Under the pieces are notes generated by a model that was not told the origin of the DNA, did not search any database, and saw only the letters and a list, made by a program, of their open reading frames with translations. Shown here piece by piece: positions 42,177-51,019 of a DNA stretch of 64,000 nt. Every line of letters begins with the position of its first letter. Within the stretch, counting starts at the first letter, position 1. This stretch comes from Nitrobacteraceae bacterium AZCC 1564. Lineage in GTDB: Bacteria; Pseudomonadota; Alphaproteobacteria; Rhizobiales; Xanthobacteraceae. The DNA lies in assembly GCA_036924835.1 (NCBI GenBank), contig JBAGRR010000001.1, positions 4,417,001 through 4,481,000 on the forward strand, read 5' to 3'. A program made the position numbers and the translations under genes.

Positions 42177-43379
42177 ATGAAGAAAAGTATCAGAGCATCA
42201 CTGCTGACGATCAGCCTTTTGATGGGATCGACAGGGCTCGCGATGTCCGCAGAGCCGCTCAAGATCGGCGTTATGAACGATCAGGCCGGCATCTTTGCCG
42301 ATCTGGCCGGACCGGGCTCGGTCATCGCTGCGCAGATGGCCGTGGAAGACGCCGGCGGAGAGGTGCTCGGCCGTGAGATCGAGGTCCTCGTGGCGGATCA
42401 TCAAAACAAGCCTGACGTCGGCGCGACCATCGCGCGCCGCTGGTATGAGGCGGACAATGTTCAAGCCATCTTCGATATTCCCGTATCGTCGGTCGGCCTG
42501 GCGGTTCAGAACGTTGCGCGCAATTTGAAGCGCATCGTGGCATTCTCGGGCTCGACCAGTTCGGAACTGATCGGCAAGGCCTGTTCGCCGACCGGCTTCC
42601 AGTGGACGTTCAACACAGTATCGGCAGCCAAGGGCACGGCCTCCGCCATCCTCAAAGATGGCGGTGACACCTGGTTCTTCGTCTCGACCGACTACGCCTT
42701 CGGACACGCGCTGGAGCGCGACGCTTCCGCCGTGGTCGAAGAGCACAAAGGCAAGGTCCTGGGGACGGTCCGTCACCCTCTCGGCACCACGGATTTTGCG
42801 TCCTATCTCCTGGCCGCGCAGGCTTCAAAAGCCAAGGTGATCGCGTTGGCTTCGTCAGGATCTGACCTGATCAACGTGATCAAGCAGGCGGATGAATTTG
42901 GAATTTCCGCCGGAGGGCAGAAGGTCGCAGCTCTTCAGACTTTCATCACGGATACGCACAGCCTTGGTCTGGAGAAAGCGAAGGGATTGTTGCTGACTTC
43001 GGCGTTTTACTGGGATCTGGATGATGCGACGCGCGCATGGTCTCGCCGCTTCGCCGAGCGCAACAAGGGACGCATGCCGACCATGGTTCAGGCGGGCGTT
43101 TATAGTGCCGTCGCGCATTACATCAAATCCGTCGCCAAGGCCGGAACTGATGACGGCGTGACCGTCGCAAAGATGATGCACGAAATTCCCGTCAATGATT
43201 TCATGACGCACAATGCGCGTGTCCGTAACGACGGCTGGGTGCTTCGTGATCTCTACCTGTTTCAGGTCAAGAGTCCTGCGGAGTCCAAGGCGCCGTGGGA
43301 TTACTATCGTTTGATCCGGCCTATTCCTGCAGCAGATGCCGCGCCGCCCGAAACTACGGGCTGCAAGGGAGCGCAGTGA
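42177..43379 (+). CDS. orphan branched-chain amino acid-type ABC substrate-binding protein
   Basis: 400-aa periplasmic binding protein. Signal peptide MKKSIRASLLTISLLMGSTG with cleavage near AMSA, then EPLKIGVMNDQAGIFADLAGPGSVIAAQMAVEDAGG. The family pattern WFFVSTDYAFGHALE is near residue 170. AGGACAGGGG lies upstream of ATG 42177. No permease or ATPase follows; a terminator does. It must use a transporter encoded elsewhere, possibly one of the two liv-type systems in the window. Members with this opening often bind aromatic or keto acids. Confidence 0.9.
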   Translation: MKKSIRASLLTISLLMGSTGLAMSAEPLKIGVMNDQAGIFADLAGPGSVIAAQMAVEDAGGEVLGREIEVLVADHQNKPDVGATIARRWYEADNVQAIFDIPVSSVGLAVQNVARNLKRIVAFSGSTSSELIGKACSPTGFQWTFNTVSAAKGTASAILKDGGDTWFFVSTDYAFGHALERDASAVVEEHKGKVLGTVRHPLGTTDFASYLLAAQASKAKVIALASSGSDLINVIKQADEFGISAGGQKVAALQTFITDTHSLGLEKAKGLLLTSAFYWDLDDATRAWSRRFAERNKGRMPTMVQAGVYSAVAHYIKSVAKAGTDDGVTVAKMMHEIPVNDFMTHNARVRNDGWVLRDLYLFQVKSPAESKAPWDYYRLIRPIPAADAAPPETTGCKGAQ

Positions 43380-43407
43380 TCAGTCCTTGAGAACTGTTTA
43401 AGAAAAG

Positions 43408-43440
43408 CCTGCCATCCGGAGGAGATGGCAGGATTTTTTA
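43408..43440 (+). terminator. rho-independent terminator
   Basis: CCTGCCATC (43408-43416) pairs with GATGGCAGG (43424-43432) over a seven-base loop and is followed by A and six T residues. It closes the transcript of the hydroxy-acid genes and the orphan binding protein. The 143 bases from here to the next start show no clear element. Confidence 0.95.
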
Positions 43441-43583
43441 CTTTGCGATCAATGGAGAATGGAATCCAACTTCTGATTTGCTAAAGAGCGCTGCTTATTT
43501 TTCTTTGAAAATTTACTCTACTTCTCAACCCCGGTTTAGGCCAACGCGCGTAGTCTCGGTCGGCTTTGTGGCGTGGGGTTGTC

Positions 43584-46028
43584 ATGGGACCATCAACAGG
43601 TATCGCGCAAATGTTCGCCGCATTGAATGCGACGAATGAGGCGATTCTTCGTACAACCTCGCAGGATGATCTCTATCAACGGGTCTGCGACGCCGCTGTC
43701 CACGAAGGACGATTTGTTCTTGCGGGCGCGCTTCTGGCGAACGGAGAAAGGCTCGAGCTCATCGCTGGAACAGGTGGTGACGAACTCATCGCGTTGCGAG
43801 ACTGCGTGATTTCGACAAGGGACGACGCGGTCGAGGGGCGCGGCCTCGCCGGAACGGCATTCCGCACGGGCCGATCAAGTGTCACAAGCGATTACCAGAA
43901 CGATGAGCGGCTGAAGCCGTGGCTCGAAAAGGGGAAATATCTCGACATCAAGGCCGCAGTTGCTGTGCCCATTCTCAAGGATGGGGCGAGCATTGGTGTC
44001 TTCCTATTTTATCTCAGCGAAGTAAACACGTTGAATCGTCAGATTGTCGCGTTGATGGAGCGCATGGTCGAAAACGTGTCCTTTGCGTTGGGCAATTTTG
44101 AACGCGAACGGCAGCGCGAGCGGCTTGCACTGATGTTCAGTGCGCTGAGTGCGACCAATGAGGCGATCCTGCGCTCGCGGTCTGCGAAGGAGATGTTCCA
44201 GCAAGTCTGCGATGCGGTCGCCGGTCCGGGCAAGACCGTTGGCGTGGGTGTCTTTCTCAAGCCGCCCGCCTCGTCGTGGTTCAGATTGGAAACAGCTTCC
44301 AGCAGCGTCATGGGACACCTCAGCCAGATACGGGTTTGCTGTGATCCTGATCTTCCAGAGGGGCAGGGGCCGACCGGAATAGCTTTCCGGACAGGCCTTC
44401 CTAGCATCAGGGCTGATATTACCGAAGGCCAGAGCGTCGGCCACTGGAGTTCATTGGCACGTAAAGCCCGAGTCCATGCCGTCGCAGCGTTTCCTCTGCG
44501 GAACGGGAATAACATCGTTGGCGTGATGTCCTTCTATTTTCATCACGATACCGCGCCATTAGACGATGAAATGGTCGATCTGCTGAAACGGATTGCCGCG
44601 AACGTTTCCTTCGCACTCGAGAACTTCGACATTGCAGAGGAAAAGATGCGCGCGGAGCAGCGCATCAAGTATCTTGCGTCTTTCGATACGCTGACCGGCC
44701 TCCCCAATCGCGTCACATTCAATGACGGCCTGAGGTCCGCAATTCAGGTAGCAAAGGCACGGAACGAGAAGTTGGCGATCCTGTTTGTCGATCTCGACCG
44801 GTTCAAGGTGATCAACGACTCCCTGGGGCACGCCGCCGGCGATGCTCTGTTAATCGAGATCGCAGATCGTCTGTCGGCGATCTCGCAGGTCAACAATCGG
44901 ATTGCACGGCTCGGCGGCGATGAGTTCGTCATCACGCTGGAGGGCGTTGCCGACAGAGAGCACGCTTTACTGGTTGCACAGCTGGTTCTGGGCTGCTTCC
45001 ACCATCCATTTTATCTGAGCGGGCAGGAATGCCGTGTCACGTCCAGCATTGGCATTGCCTTGTATCCGGAAGATGGCAATGACGGAGAAGCGTTGATCCG
45101 CAATGCGGATATCGCAATGTACCGTGCCAAGGAGGCTGGAAAGAACTGCATTCAGTTCTTTGATCAGGCGATGGATGTCCGATCCATTGAGCACCTTGCG
45201 CTGGAATCTTTCTTGAGCCACGCGCTGGAGCGTCAGGAGCTCAGTCTGCATTATCAGCCCAAGCGCAATGTGTTCACGCAAAAGATTACGGGCGTTGAAG
45301 CGCTGTTGCGCTGGAATCATCCGACGCGGGGGCCGATCTCGCCGGCTGAATTCATTCCGCTTGCCGAAGAAACTGGCCTGATTGTTCCTATCGGCATCTG
45401 GGCGCTCCGAAAAGCATGTGCGCAGAGCATTGCGTGGCAGCGGGAAGGGCTTCCGCCAATCCCGGTGGCCGTCAATCTTTCGCCGCGTCAGTTCGCGGAC
45501 GAAAACCTGCTGAAGGATATCGACGATGCGCTCGCCGACAGTGGGCTGGCCTCGGAATATCTGCAGATCGAAATCACCGAAAGTATGGTGATGCATAACG
45601 TCGTCAAAGCAAGTGCGACGCTGTCCGAGATCCGCAAGCGCGGGATCACGATTGCCATCGACGATTTCGGCACCGGCTATTCGTCGATGTCCCTGATGAA
45701 GAAGTTTCCCATCGATACACTCAAGATCGATCGTTCCTTCGTCCGCGATATCCCGCACGACGAAGAAGACAAGGCGATCACGAAGGCCATCATCGGGATG
45801 GGGAAGGCGTTGGGCCTGAAGCTCGTGGCGGAAGGAGTGGAAACTGCGGCTCAGGAGAGATTCCTGATGGCTCACGGCTGTGATGAGATCCAGGGGTATC
45901 TGCTGAGCAAGCCAGTGCCGCCGGAAGCGCTGGTGGAGCTGTTCGCCGATTGGACAGCCGATGCGCCATCGCTGGAGCCGGATCTGGAGCCTTCCAAAAA
46001 GCCGCTTTTCTTCAGGGCTTCAGCCTAG
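43584..46028 (+). CDS. GAF-GAF-GGDEF-EAL cyclic-di-GMP signalling protein
   Basis: 814-aa cytoplasmic protein with no membrane segment. Two GAF-like sensor domains (about 15-170 and 185-350) start with near-identical helices, MFAALNATNEAILR and MFSALSATNEAILR, so they arose by duplication. The diguanylate cyclase motif RLGGDEF is near residue 443 and intact, without an RxxD inhibitory site in front of it. The phosphodiesterase motif EALLRW is near 572, with EITES, DDFGTGYSS, K in LKIDRSFVRD and EGVET all kept. Both activities are therefore possible. The TAG stop belongs to the CTAG that opens the repeat at 46025. Confidence 0.94.
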   Translation: MGPSTGIAQMFAALNATNEAILRTTSQDDLYQRVCDAAVHEGRFVLAGALLANGERLELIAGTGGDELIALRDCVISTRDDAVEGRGLAGTAFRTGRSSVTSDYQNDERLKPWLEKGKYLDIKAAVAVPILKDGASIGVFLFYLSEVNTLNRQIVALMERMVENVSFALGNFERERQRERLALMFSALSATNEAILRSRSAKEMFQQVCDAVAGPGKTVGVGVFLKPPASSWFRLETASSSVMGHLSQIRVCCDPDLPEGQGPTGIAFRTGLPSIRADITEGQSVGHWSSLARKARVHAVAAFPLRNGNNIVGVMSFYFHHDTAPLDDEMVDLLKRIAANVSFALENFDIAEEKMRAEQRIKYLASFDTLTGLPNRVTFNDGLRSAIQVAKARNEKLAILFVDLDRFKVINDSLGHAAGDALLIEIADRLSAISQVNNRIARLGGDEFVITLEGVADREHALLVAQLVLGCFHHPFYLSGQECRVTSSIGIALYPEDGNDGEALIRNADIAMYRAKEAGKNCIQFFDQAMDVRSIEHLALESFLSHALERQELSLHYQPKRNVFTQKITGVEALLRWNHPTRGPISPAEFIPLAEETGLIVPIGIWALRKACAQSIAWQREGLPPIPVAVNLSPRQFADENLLKDIDDALADSGLASEYLQIEITESMVMHNVVKASATLSEIRKRGITIAIDDFGTGYSSMSLMKKFPIDTLKIDRSFVRDIPHDEEDKAITKAIIGMGKALGLKLVAEGVETAAQERFLMAHGCDEIQGYLLSKPVPPEALVELFADWTADAPSLEPDLEPSKKPLFFRASA

Positions 46029-46259
46029 TGCGGCGGATCTGACGTTCGTAAACGAGCTAGTGTCCCGTCTCCGAATAACCGCCTCATTTGCGGCGCGCTC
46101 GCACGGTTATTCGGAGACGAGAGGACACTAGCAGAATCAAAATGCTAGTGTGGCTTTGTCTCGCAATTGCCGATGAGAAACCTGCCGCAAGAGAGATCGG
46201 CAATTGCGAGACGCCACACTAGCTGCAAACTGATACGAATGTCAGAACCGGGACACTAG
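46025..46259. repeat. nested CTAG-bounded repeats, copy D
   Basis: Inner unit 46057-46222 (166 bp): hairpin 46057-46131 with arms CTAGTGTCC and GGACACTAG and stem GTCTCCGAATAACCG; linker; hairpin 46145-46222 with arms CTAGTGTGG and CCACACTAG and stem GTCTCGCAATTGCCGAT. Outside it, 46025-46056 and 46223-46259 pair with each other (TCTGACGTTCGT with ACGAATGTCAGA, then CTAGTG with CACTAG), so the inner unit sits in the loop of an older element. Confidence 0.9.
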
Positions 46260-46288
46260 TAATCGCGGAGTAGCGCGCTTGCCCATGC

Positions 46289-47644
46289 TCAAGCCACCTT
46301 TGATGACGCGCTGAACATGGACTCCATCTCCTTGCGAAGCTTGTAGGCATGCGTGGAGGTATCCATGGCCACATCCGACCAGCTCAGGCTTTGTCCTTTC
46401 TTCACCGGCCGTGTGACCTTTACGTCGTGAGCGAGACCGAGCGGCAAACCGCCCAGCTCGACAGATTTCGCCGCCGGCAACAGCTTGCCCCAGACAGTAT
46501 AGCCACCTTCACCATCGAGAACATCGCCGGGAGCAAGGTCGCGTTTGGCTGTCGCCACGACGTCGGCGTTCCAGTGCTTCGCCACACCCGTGGCTTCGCC
46601 GCGGAGCGCAACGCTTGCCACCGACATGCCGACTTCCAGGCCGATCAGATGCCAACGCTTGTACAAGGTGAAGTAACGGCCGGATGAATCCGTGTGGGCG
46701 TTGTATTCCTCGAAGCAGTTCTTGATGTAGTCGGTCTCGGCTTCCACGGTCACCCATACGCCCATACGGATGTCGTAGGGGATCACGCGGCCATCGGCTT
46801 CAAGAGAGGAGATCACTTCCACGAGGCCCTTGCGTTCAAGCTTGCCGCCTTCGCTGATCGGGCGGGTGACGGATGGAATGTCTGCGATGCTGGCGGGCGG
46901 ATACAGCAAGCCGTTCGACGGCACGCCGAGCCCAGTGGCGTTGGCGACCGCCGTGCATTCGATCGACGGCTTTGAGCCATCGAGAAAGCTGTTGAACATT
47001 TTTGGATTCAATCCGCCCCGCTGCGCCTGCTCGGGGGTGAGGCCATAGTTCTCCCAGACGGTTTCCGGAGTCGAATCGCAGAAGTGCGAGAGCCATTTGT
47101 GGCCGCGTCCGGCTGCTACAACAGGAAAGCCGCAGGTGCGTGCCCAATCGACGAGATCGCAGATCAGGGCCGGCTGGTCGCCGAATGCCTGAGAGTAGAT
47201 CACGCCGGCCTCGCTGGCCTTGCGCGCAAGTAGCGGACCGCAAAACGCATCGGCTTCCACAGTCACGTTCACGACGTGTTTGCCGTTGGCAAAAGTTTTC
47301 AGGCAGTGATCGACCGCCGCAATCGGATGGCCAGTGCATTCCACGATGACATCAATGGCCGGATGCTGGACGAGGGCCTGCCAATCGTCTCCAATGTGCG
47401 TTGTGCGAGTTTTAATCGCGTCGTCGATGGAGGTTGCAGCAAATTGCGATGCCTTCCAGCCCACGCGCGTCAGGTTTGTACGAGCTCCGTCCGGTGACAG
47501 GTCCGCAATCCCCGCAAGGTGAACACCGGGCGTCCGCGGGATTTGCGCCAGATACATCGAGCCGAATTTTCCCGCACCGATGAGGCCGACAGTGATCGGC
47601 TTGCCCTGGCTCTCGCGCTCTTGGAGTTTCGCGTAAAGGCTCAT
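46289..47644 (-). CDS. Rossmann-fold oxidoreductase with C-terminal SAF domain (homoserine dehydrogenase-like)
   Basis: 451-aa protein. NAD(P) motif VGLIGAGKFGSMYLAQI near residue 20, then DVIVECTGHPIAAVDHCLKTFANGKHVVNVTVEADAFCGPLLARKA, which matches the homoserine dehydrogenase-like NAD domain. The C-terminal part (LAPGDVLDGEGGYTVWGKLLPA, PVKKGQSLSWSDVAM) is a SAF domain, as in sialate synthase and altronate dehydratase. The combination is known in sugar-acid and amino-acid catabolic clusters, but its reaction is unclear to me. It lies 81 bases upstream of the liv-type ATPase gene on the same strand. Confidence 0.8.
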   Translation of the reverse strand: MSLYAKLQERESQGKPITVGLIGAGKFGSMYLAQIPRTPGVHLAGIADLSPDGARTNLTRVGWKASQFAATSIDDAIKTRTTHIGDDWQALVQHPAIDVIVECTGHPIAAVDHCLKTFANGKHVVNVTVEADAFCGPLLARKASEAGVIYSQAFGDQPALICDLVDWARTCGFPVVAAGRGHKWLSHFCDSTPETVWENYGLTPEQAQRGGLNPKMFNSFLDGSKPSIECTAVANATGLGVPSNGLLYPPASIADIPSVTRPISEGGKLERKGLVEVISSLEADGRVIPYDIRMGVWVTVEAETDYIKNCFEEYNAHTDSSGRYFTLYKRWHLIGLEVGMSVASVALRGEATGVAKHWNADVVATAKRDLAPGDVLDGEGGYTVWGKLLPAAKSVELGGLPLGLAHDVKVTRPVKKGQSLSWSDVAMDTSTHAYKLRKEMESMFSASSKVA

Positions 47645-47725
47645 CGGGCTTCCTTTCCCGTTATCTGTTCATCGGCGACTGATCTGGCAGGATAGTCTCG
47701 CAGACTGGAAAAGAAATCCCAATCA

Positions 47726-48442
47726 TCAGATTCCGAGGTAAGCGCTCCGAACCCGATCATTGGTCTTCAGGTCCGCGCTGTCAGCACTCAGCACGACGCG
47801 CCCGGACTCAAGCACGTAGCCGCGGGTGGCGACCGAGAGGGCGAGGGCGGTGTTCTGCTCGACCAGCAGAATCGCGGTTCCGGCTTTGTTGATCGAGGCG
47901 AAGGTCTCGTGGAGTTCGTCGACGATCTTGGGCGCGAGACCATGGCTCGGCTCATCGAGTAGCAGCAATTTGGGAGACATCATCAGGGCACGCGACAGCA
48001 CCAGCATTTGCTGTTCGCCGCCGGAGAGCGTTCCTGCGAGTTGCGACAGGCGCTCACGAAGCCTTGGAAACATCGCCAGCATCTGTTCGCGGCGCTGCGT
48101 CAGGTCCTGCGCGCTCCGCGTCGAAAATCCGCCAAGCATCAGGTTTTCTTCGACCGTCATGCCCGGAAACACGTGACGCCCTTCCGGCACATGGGCGATG
48201 CCGAGGCCGGGAATTTCATACGCACTCATTTGCCGCAAGTTACGGCTGTCGAAGATGATGTCGCCGCTGGAATTCGGGACAAGCCCGGAAATGGACCTGA
48301 GCAGCGTGCTCTTTCCGGCCGTGTTCGCGCCGATTACGCAGACGAATTCGCCCGGATTGACGTCGATATCGATGTCGTGAAGCACGTTGCCGGCGTCGTA
48401 GCCGGCGGAGAAGTTTTTAATCCGAAGCAGGGGTGTGGTCAT
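47726..48442 (-). CDS. branched-chain amino acid-type ABC ATPase (LivF-like)
   Basis: 238-aa ATPase. Walker A reads GANTAGKST, with T where G is usual, near residue 38; then GIAHVPEGRHVFPGMTVEENL, signature LSGGEQQMLVLSRALM, Walker B LLLLDEPSHGLAPK and H-loop LLVEQN. It is the last gene of a five-gene minus-strand operon; its ATG overlaps the LivG stop. Confidence 0.94.
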   Translation of the reverse strand: MTTPLLRIKNFSAGYDAGNVLHDIDIDVNPGEFVCVIGANTAGKSTLLRSISGLVPNSSGDIIFDSRNLRQMSAYEIPGLGIAHVPEGRHVFPGMTVEENLMLGGFSTRSAQDLTQRREQMLAMFPRLRERLSQLAGTLSGGEQQMLVLSRALMMSPKLLLLDEPSHGLAPKIVDELHETFASINKAGTAILLVEQNTALALSVATRGYVLESGRVVLSADSADLKTNDRVRSAYLGI

Positions 48443-49176
48443 GGCACCGCGCCCTCAGCGAGGGATTTTCCAAGATAAGCGGCGACCACCTCGGGGTGGC
48501 GAGCGACCTCGGCGGGAGCGCCTTCCGCGATGACCCTTCCGAAGTTGAGGACGATAATGCGATCGCACAACGACATGATGGCGCGCATATGGTGCTCGAT
48601 GATAACGATCGTGAGACCCTCGCCCCGCAGGGTCCGGACGAGGTTCATGAAGTCGTCCATCTCGGCATGGTTGAGAGCCGCCATGGCTTCGTCGAGCAGC
48701 AGAATTTTCGGCTCGGTGCAGAGCGCGCGGGCGACCTCGACGCGGGCCCGCTCCGGGAAAGAGAGATCCTTAGCAATTTTATCCGCGATGGACAGCAGGC
48801 CGACCCGCTCGAGGCAGGTCTTGGCGAGGTCGCGTGCATGCGGGATGTCGTGCCGCATCAGTCCGCCGATCAGCACGTTGTCGAGCACCGTCTCTTCGAG
48901 GAACAGGGCAACGTTCTGAAACGTCTTCACCATTCCGGCGGCGGCGATGCGATGCGGCTTGAGGCCGACGATATCATTGCCATCGAAGACGATCCTGCCG
49001 GACGTTGGCTTGTGCAGCCCCACCAGATGGCTGAATAGCGTGGTCTTGCCGGCACCATTTGGGCCGATCACACCGACGATCTCCCCCTGATTGACCGAGA
49101 GAGTGACATCCGACAGCGCACGAAGACCGCCAAAGGTTTTGGTGAGGTCGTTAACCTGCAGGAGAGGGGCCGTCAT
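48439..49176 (-). CDS. branched-chain amino acid-type ABC ATPase (LivG-like)
   Basis: 245-aa ATPase. Walker A GPNGAGKTT near residue 38, VKTFQNVALFLEETVLDNVLIG, a signature region reading LSFPERARVEVARALC rather than LSGGQ, Walker B ILLLDEAMAALNHAEMDD and H-loop IEHHM. The loss of the standard LSGGQ and of DEP (here DEA) is uncommon, though LivG proteins with LxxxxQxxLE variation exist. Overlapping starts and stops tie it to LivM and LivF. Confidence 0.9.
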   Translation of the reverse strand: MTAPLLQVNDLTKTFGGLRALSDVTLSVNQGEIVGVIGPNGAGKTTLFSHLVGLHKPTSGRIVFDGNDIVGLKPHRIAAAGMVKTFQNVALFLEETVLDNVLIGGLMRHDIPHARDLAKTCLERVGLLSIADKIAKDLSFPERARVEVARALCTEPKILLLDEAMAALNHAEMDDFMNLVRTLRGEGLTIVIIEHHMRAIMSLCDRIIVLNFGRVIAEGAPAEVARHPEVVAAYLGKSLAEGAVP

Positions 49177-50144
49177 GGCGCTTTCCTCCGCGACAGCTTC
49201 GTCATGACGGTCTTGCCGAGAGCGATCAGGCCGCGAGGCTCCAGCAGAATGACAGCGATGAGAAGCAGACCGTAAACGATCTGCGAAACACCGGCTGCCT
49301 TGTTGGACAACAGCGAATTGGTCAGTTCCTCAAAAGGAATGATGAAGAAGGCGCCGATGATCGGCCCCGCGACGGTGCCGACGCCGCCGATGATGGCGAT
49401 CAGCGCAATGCGGACTGAGATGGATGCAAGCCCGAAGGCGGTATCCGGATCGAAGAAAAACTGGAACTGTGCGTAGAGTGTGCCGAGGCTCGCGGTGAGC
49501 GCGCCTGACACAACCGCGGCGATGATTTTGGTGCCGGCGGTGTCGATGCCGATCGTCTCGGCGGCGTCCACGTTTTCGCGAATGGCGCGAAGCCGATAGC
49601 CGATCTTGCTGGATCGGATTACCATGAAGGTCAGCGTCACCACCACCAGCGCGCCCAGCATGATCCAGAAGTACGGGCGCGGGGTCTTGAACTGGAGCAT
49701 CAAGAGCGAGTCAGGCCTGAATGGCACCGACAGGCCAACAGGGCCGCCAGTAACACTGCTCCATGAATTGCCGATCACGCGCATGACTTCGGCGAAGGCG
49801 AGCGTCGCGAGTGCGAAGTAGTGTCCGCGCAGTCGCATAGTCGGCAGTGCGATCAGAAGTGCCATGATGGCTCCAATGATCGCGGCTGCGATCATCCCGA
49901 GCCACGGTGAGATGCCGAAGTTGATCAGCAGCAATGTCGATGTATAAGCGCCGGTCCCGAAAAAAGCGGCATGGCCGAGCGAGATCTGTCGTGCCAGGCC
50001 GCCGACGATGTTCCAGGCTTGCGCCAGCGCTGCAAAGAGCAACGTGATGCACAGCACTCGGATGACGTAGCCACGCGGCTCAAGGAAAAACGGCACGCAG
50101 GCCGCGGCGGCAACGATAGTCGCTCCGATGAGAAAGCGCTTCAC
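49173..50144 (-). CDS. branched-chain amino acid-type ABC permease (LivM-like)
   Basis: 323-aa inner-membrane protein. ALAQAWNIVGGLARQISLGHAAFFGTGAYTSTLL near residue 40 and LATLAFAEVMRVIGNSWSSVTGGPVGLSVPF are LivM hallmarks; the coupling loop is RAIRENVDAAETIGIDTAGTKIIAAVVSGAL. ATG overlaps the LivH stop, and its own stop overlaps the LivG start. Confidence 0.94.
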   Translation of the reverse strand: MKRFLIGATIVAAAACVPFFLEPRGYVIRVLCITLLFAALAQAWNIVGGLARQISLGHAAFFGTGAYTSTLLLINFGISPWLGMIAAAIIGAIMALLIALPTMRLRGHYFALATLAFAEVMRVIGNSWSSVTGGPVGLSVPFRPDSLLMLQFKTPRPYFWIMLGALVVVTLTFMVIRSSKIGYRLRAIRENVDAAETIGIDTAGTKIIAAVVSGALTASLGTLYAQFQFFFDPDTAFGLASISVRIALIAIIGGVGTVAGPIIGAFFIIPFEELTNSLLSNKAAGVSQIVYGLLLIAVILLEPRGLIALGKTVMTKLSRRKAP

Positions 50145-51001
50145 CTCACGTCTCCCAGCAATCCCTGGGGCCGGACAACGAGCACCGCGATGAACACGAC
50201 GAAAAGAACGAGGTTCTGCAGTTGGATCGGAAACGCAAGAGCAGACAATGATTGGATCACGCCAACGGCAAGTCCACCGACCACGGCACCGGCAACCGAG
50301 CCCAGCCCGCCGAGCACGACCACGGTGAACATGAGGATGACGAACTGTCCGCCAACAGTTGGCGATGCCGTGAGATAGGGCAGGATCACAGCTCCGCCGA
50401 ACGCCGTCAGGCCGACGCCAAGTCCAAATGCCAGCATATGCATGCGATCGGCGTTAATCCCCATCAGTGTCGATGCCATTGGATCCTGGGCCGTCGCGCG
50501 CATCGCCCGGCCAAACCAGCTAAGCCGGAGAAACAGCCACAACGCCGTTCCGCAGACCGCCGACATCAGGAATGCGAAGAGATACGGCACGTTGATGAAA
50601 ATCGGGCCAAGGCTGAGCGACGACGTCTGATACGGCGTAGTTACCGAGCGATAGTTCGATCCGAACATCCAGAGCGCCATATTCTCCAGCACGATGAGAA
50701 GCCCGACCGTGAGAAATATCTGGGAGATTTCCGGTGCTCGCAGGATACGGCGGAACAGGAGGCGCTGAAGGACGCAGCCGAGGCCAAACACAATGACGAA
50801 GGACAGTGGCGCGGCCAAGAGCGGATCAAGGCCAAGCCATGCCCACGCATAATAGGCGATGAACATCCCGAGCATCAGGAACTCTGCATGCGCAAAGTTC
50901 ACGATGCCCATGATGCCGAACACGAGGGTGAGACCGATGGAGATCATGGCGTAGACGCCGCCGATCATGATCCCATCGATCAGGGCCTGAATAAAAGCCA
51001 T
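50141..51001 (-). CDS. branched-chain amino acid-type ABC permease (LivH-like)
   Basis: 286-aa inner-membrane protein. LivH opening ALIDGIMIGGVYAMISIGLTLVFGIMGIVNFAHAEFLMLG and the loop VVLGGLGSVAGAVVGGLAVGVIQSL are intact. It starts 18 bases after the binding-protein stop and overlaps LivM by four bases. Confidence 0.94.
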   Translation of the reverse strand: MAFIQALIDGIMIGGVYAMISIGLTLVFGIMGIVNFAHAEFLMLGMFIAYYAWAWLGLDPLLAAPLSFVIVFGLGCVLQRLLFRRILRAPEISQIFLTVGLLIVLENMALWMFGSNYRSVTTPYQTSSLSLGPIFINVPYLFAFLMSAVCGTALWLFLRLSWFGRAMRATAQDPMASTLMGINADRMHMLAFGLGVGLTAFGGAVILPYLTASPTVGGQFVILMFTVVVLGGLGSVAGAVVGGLAVGVIQSLSALAFPIQLQNLVLFVVFIAVLVVRPQGLLGDVR

Positions 51002-51019
51002 TGCAGGGCTTACTTCTAA

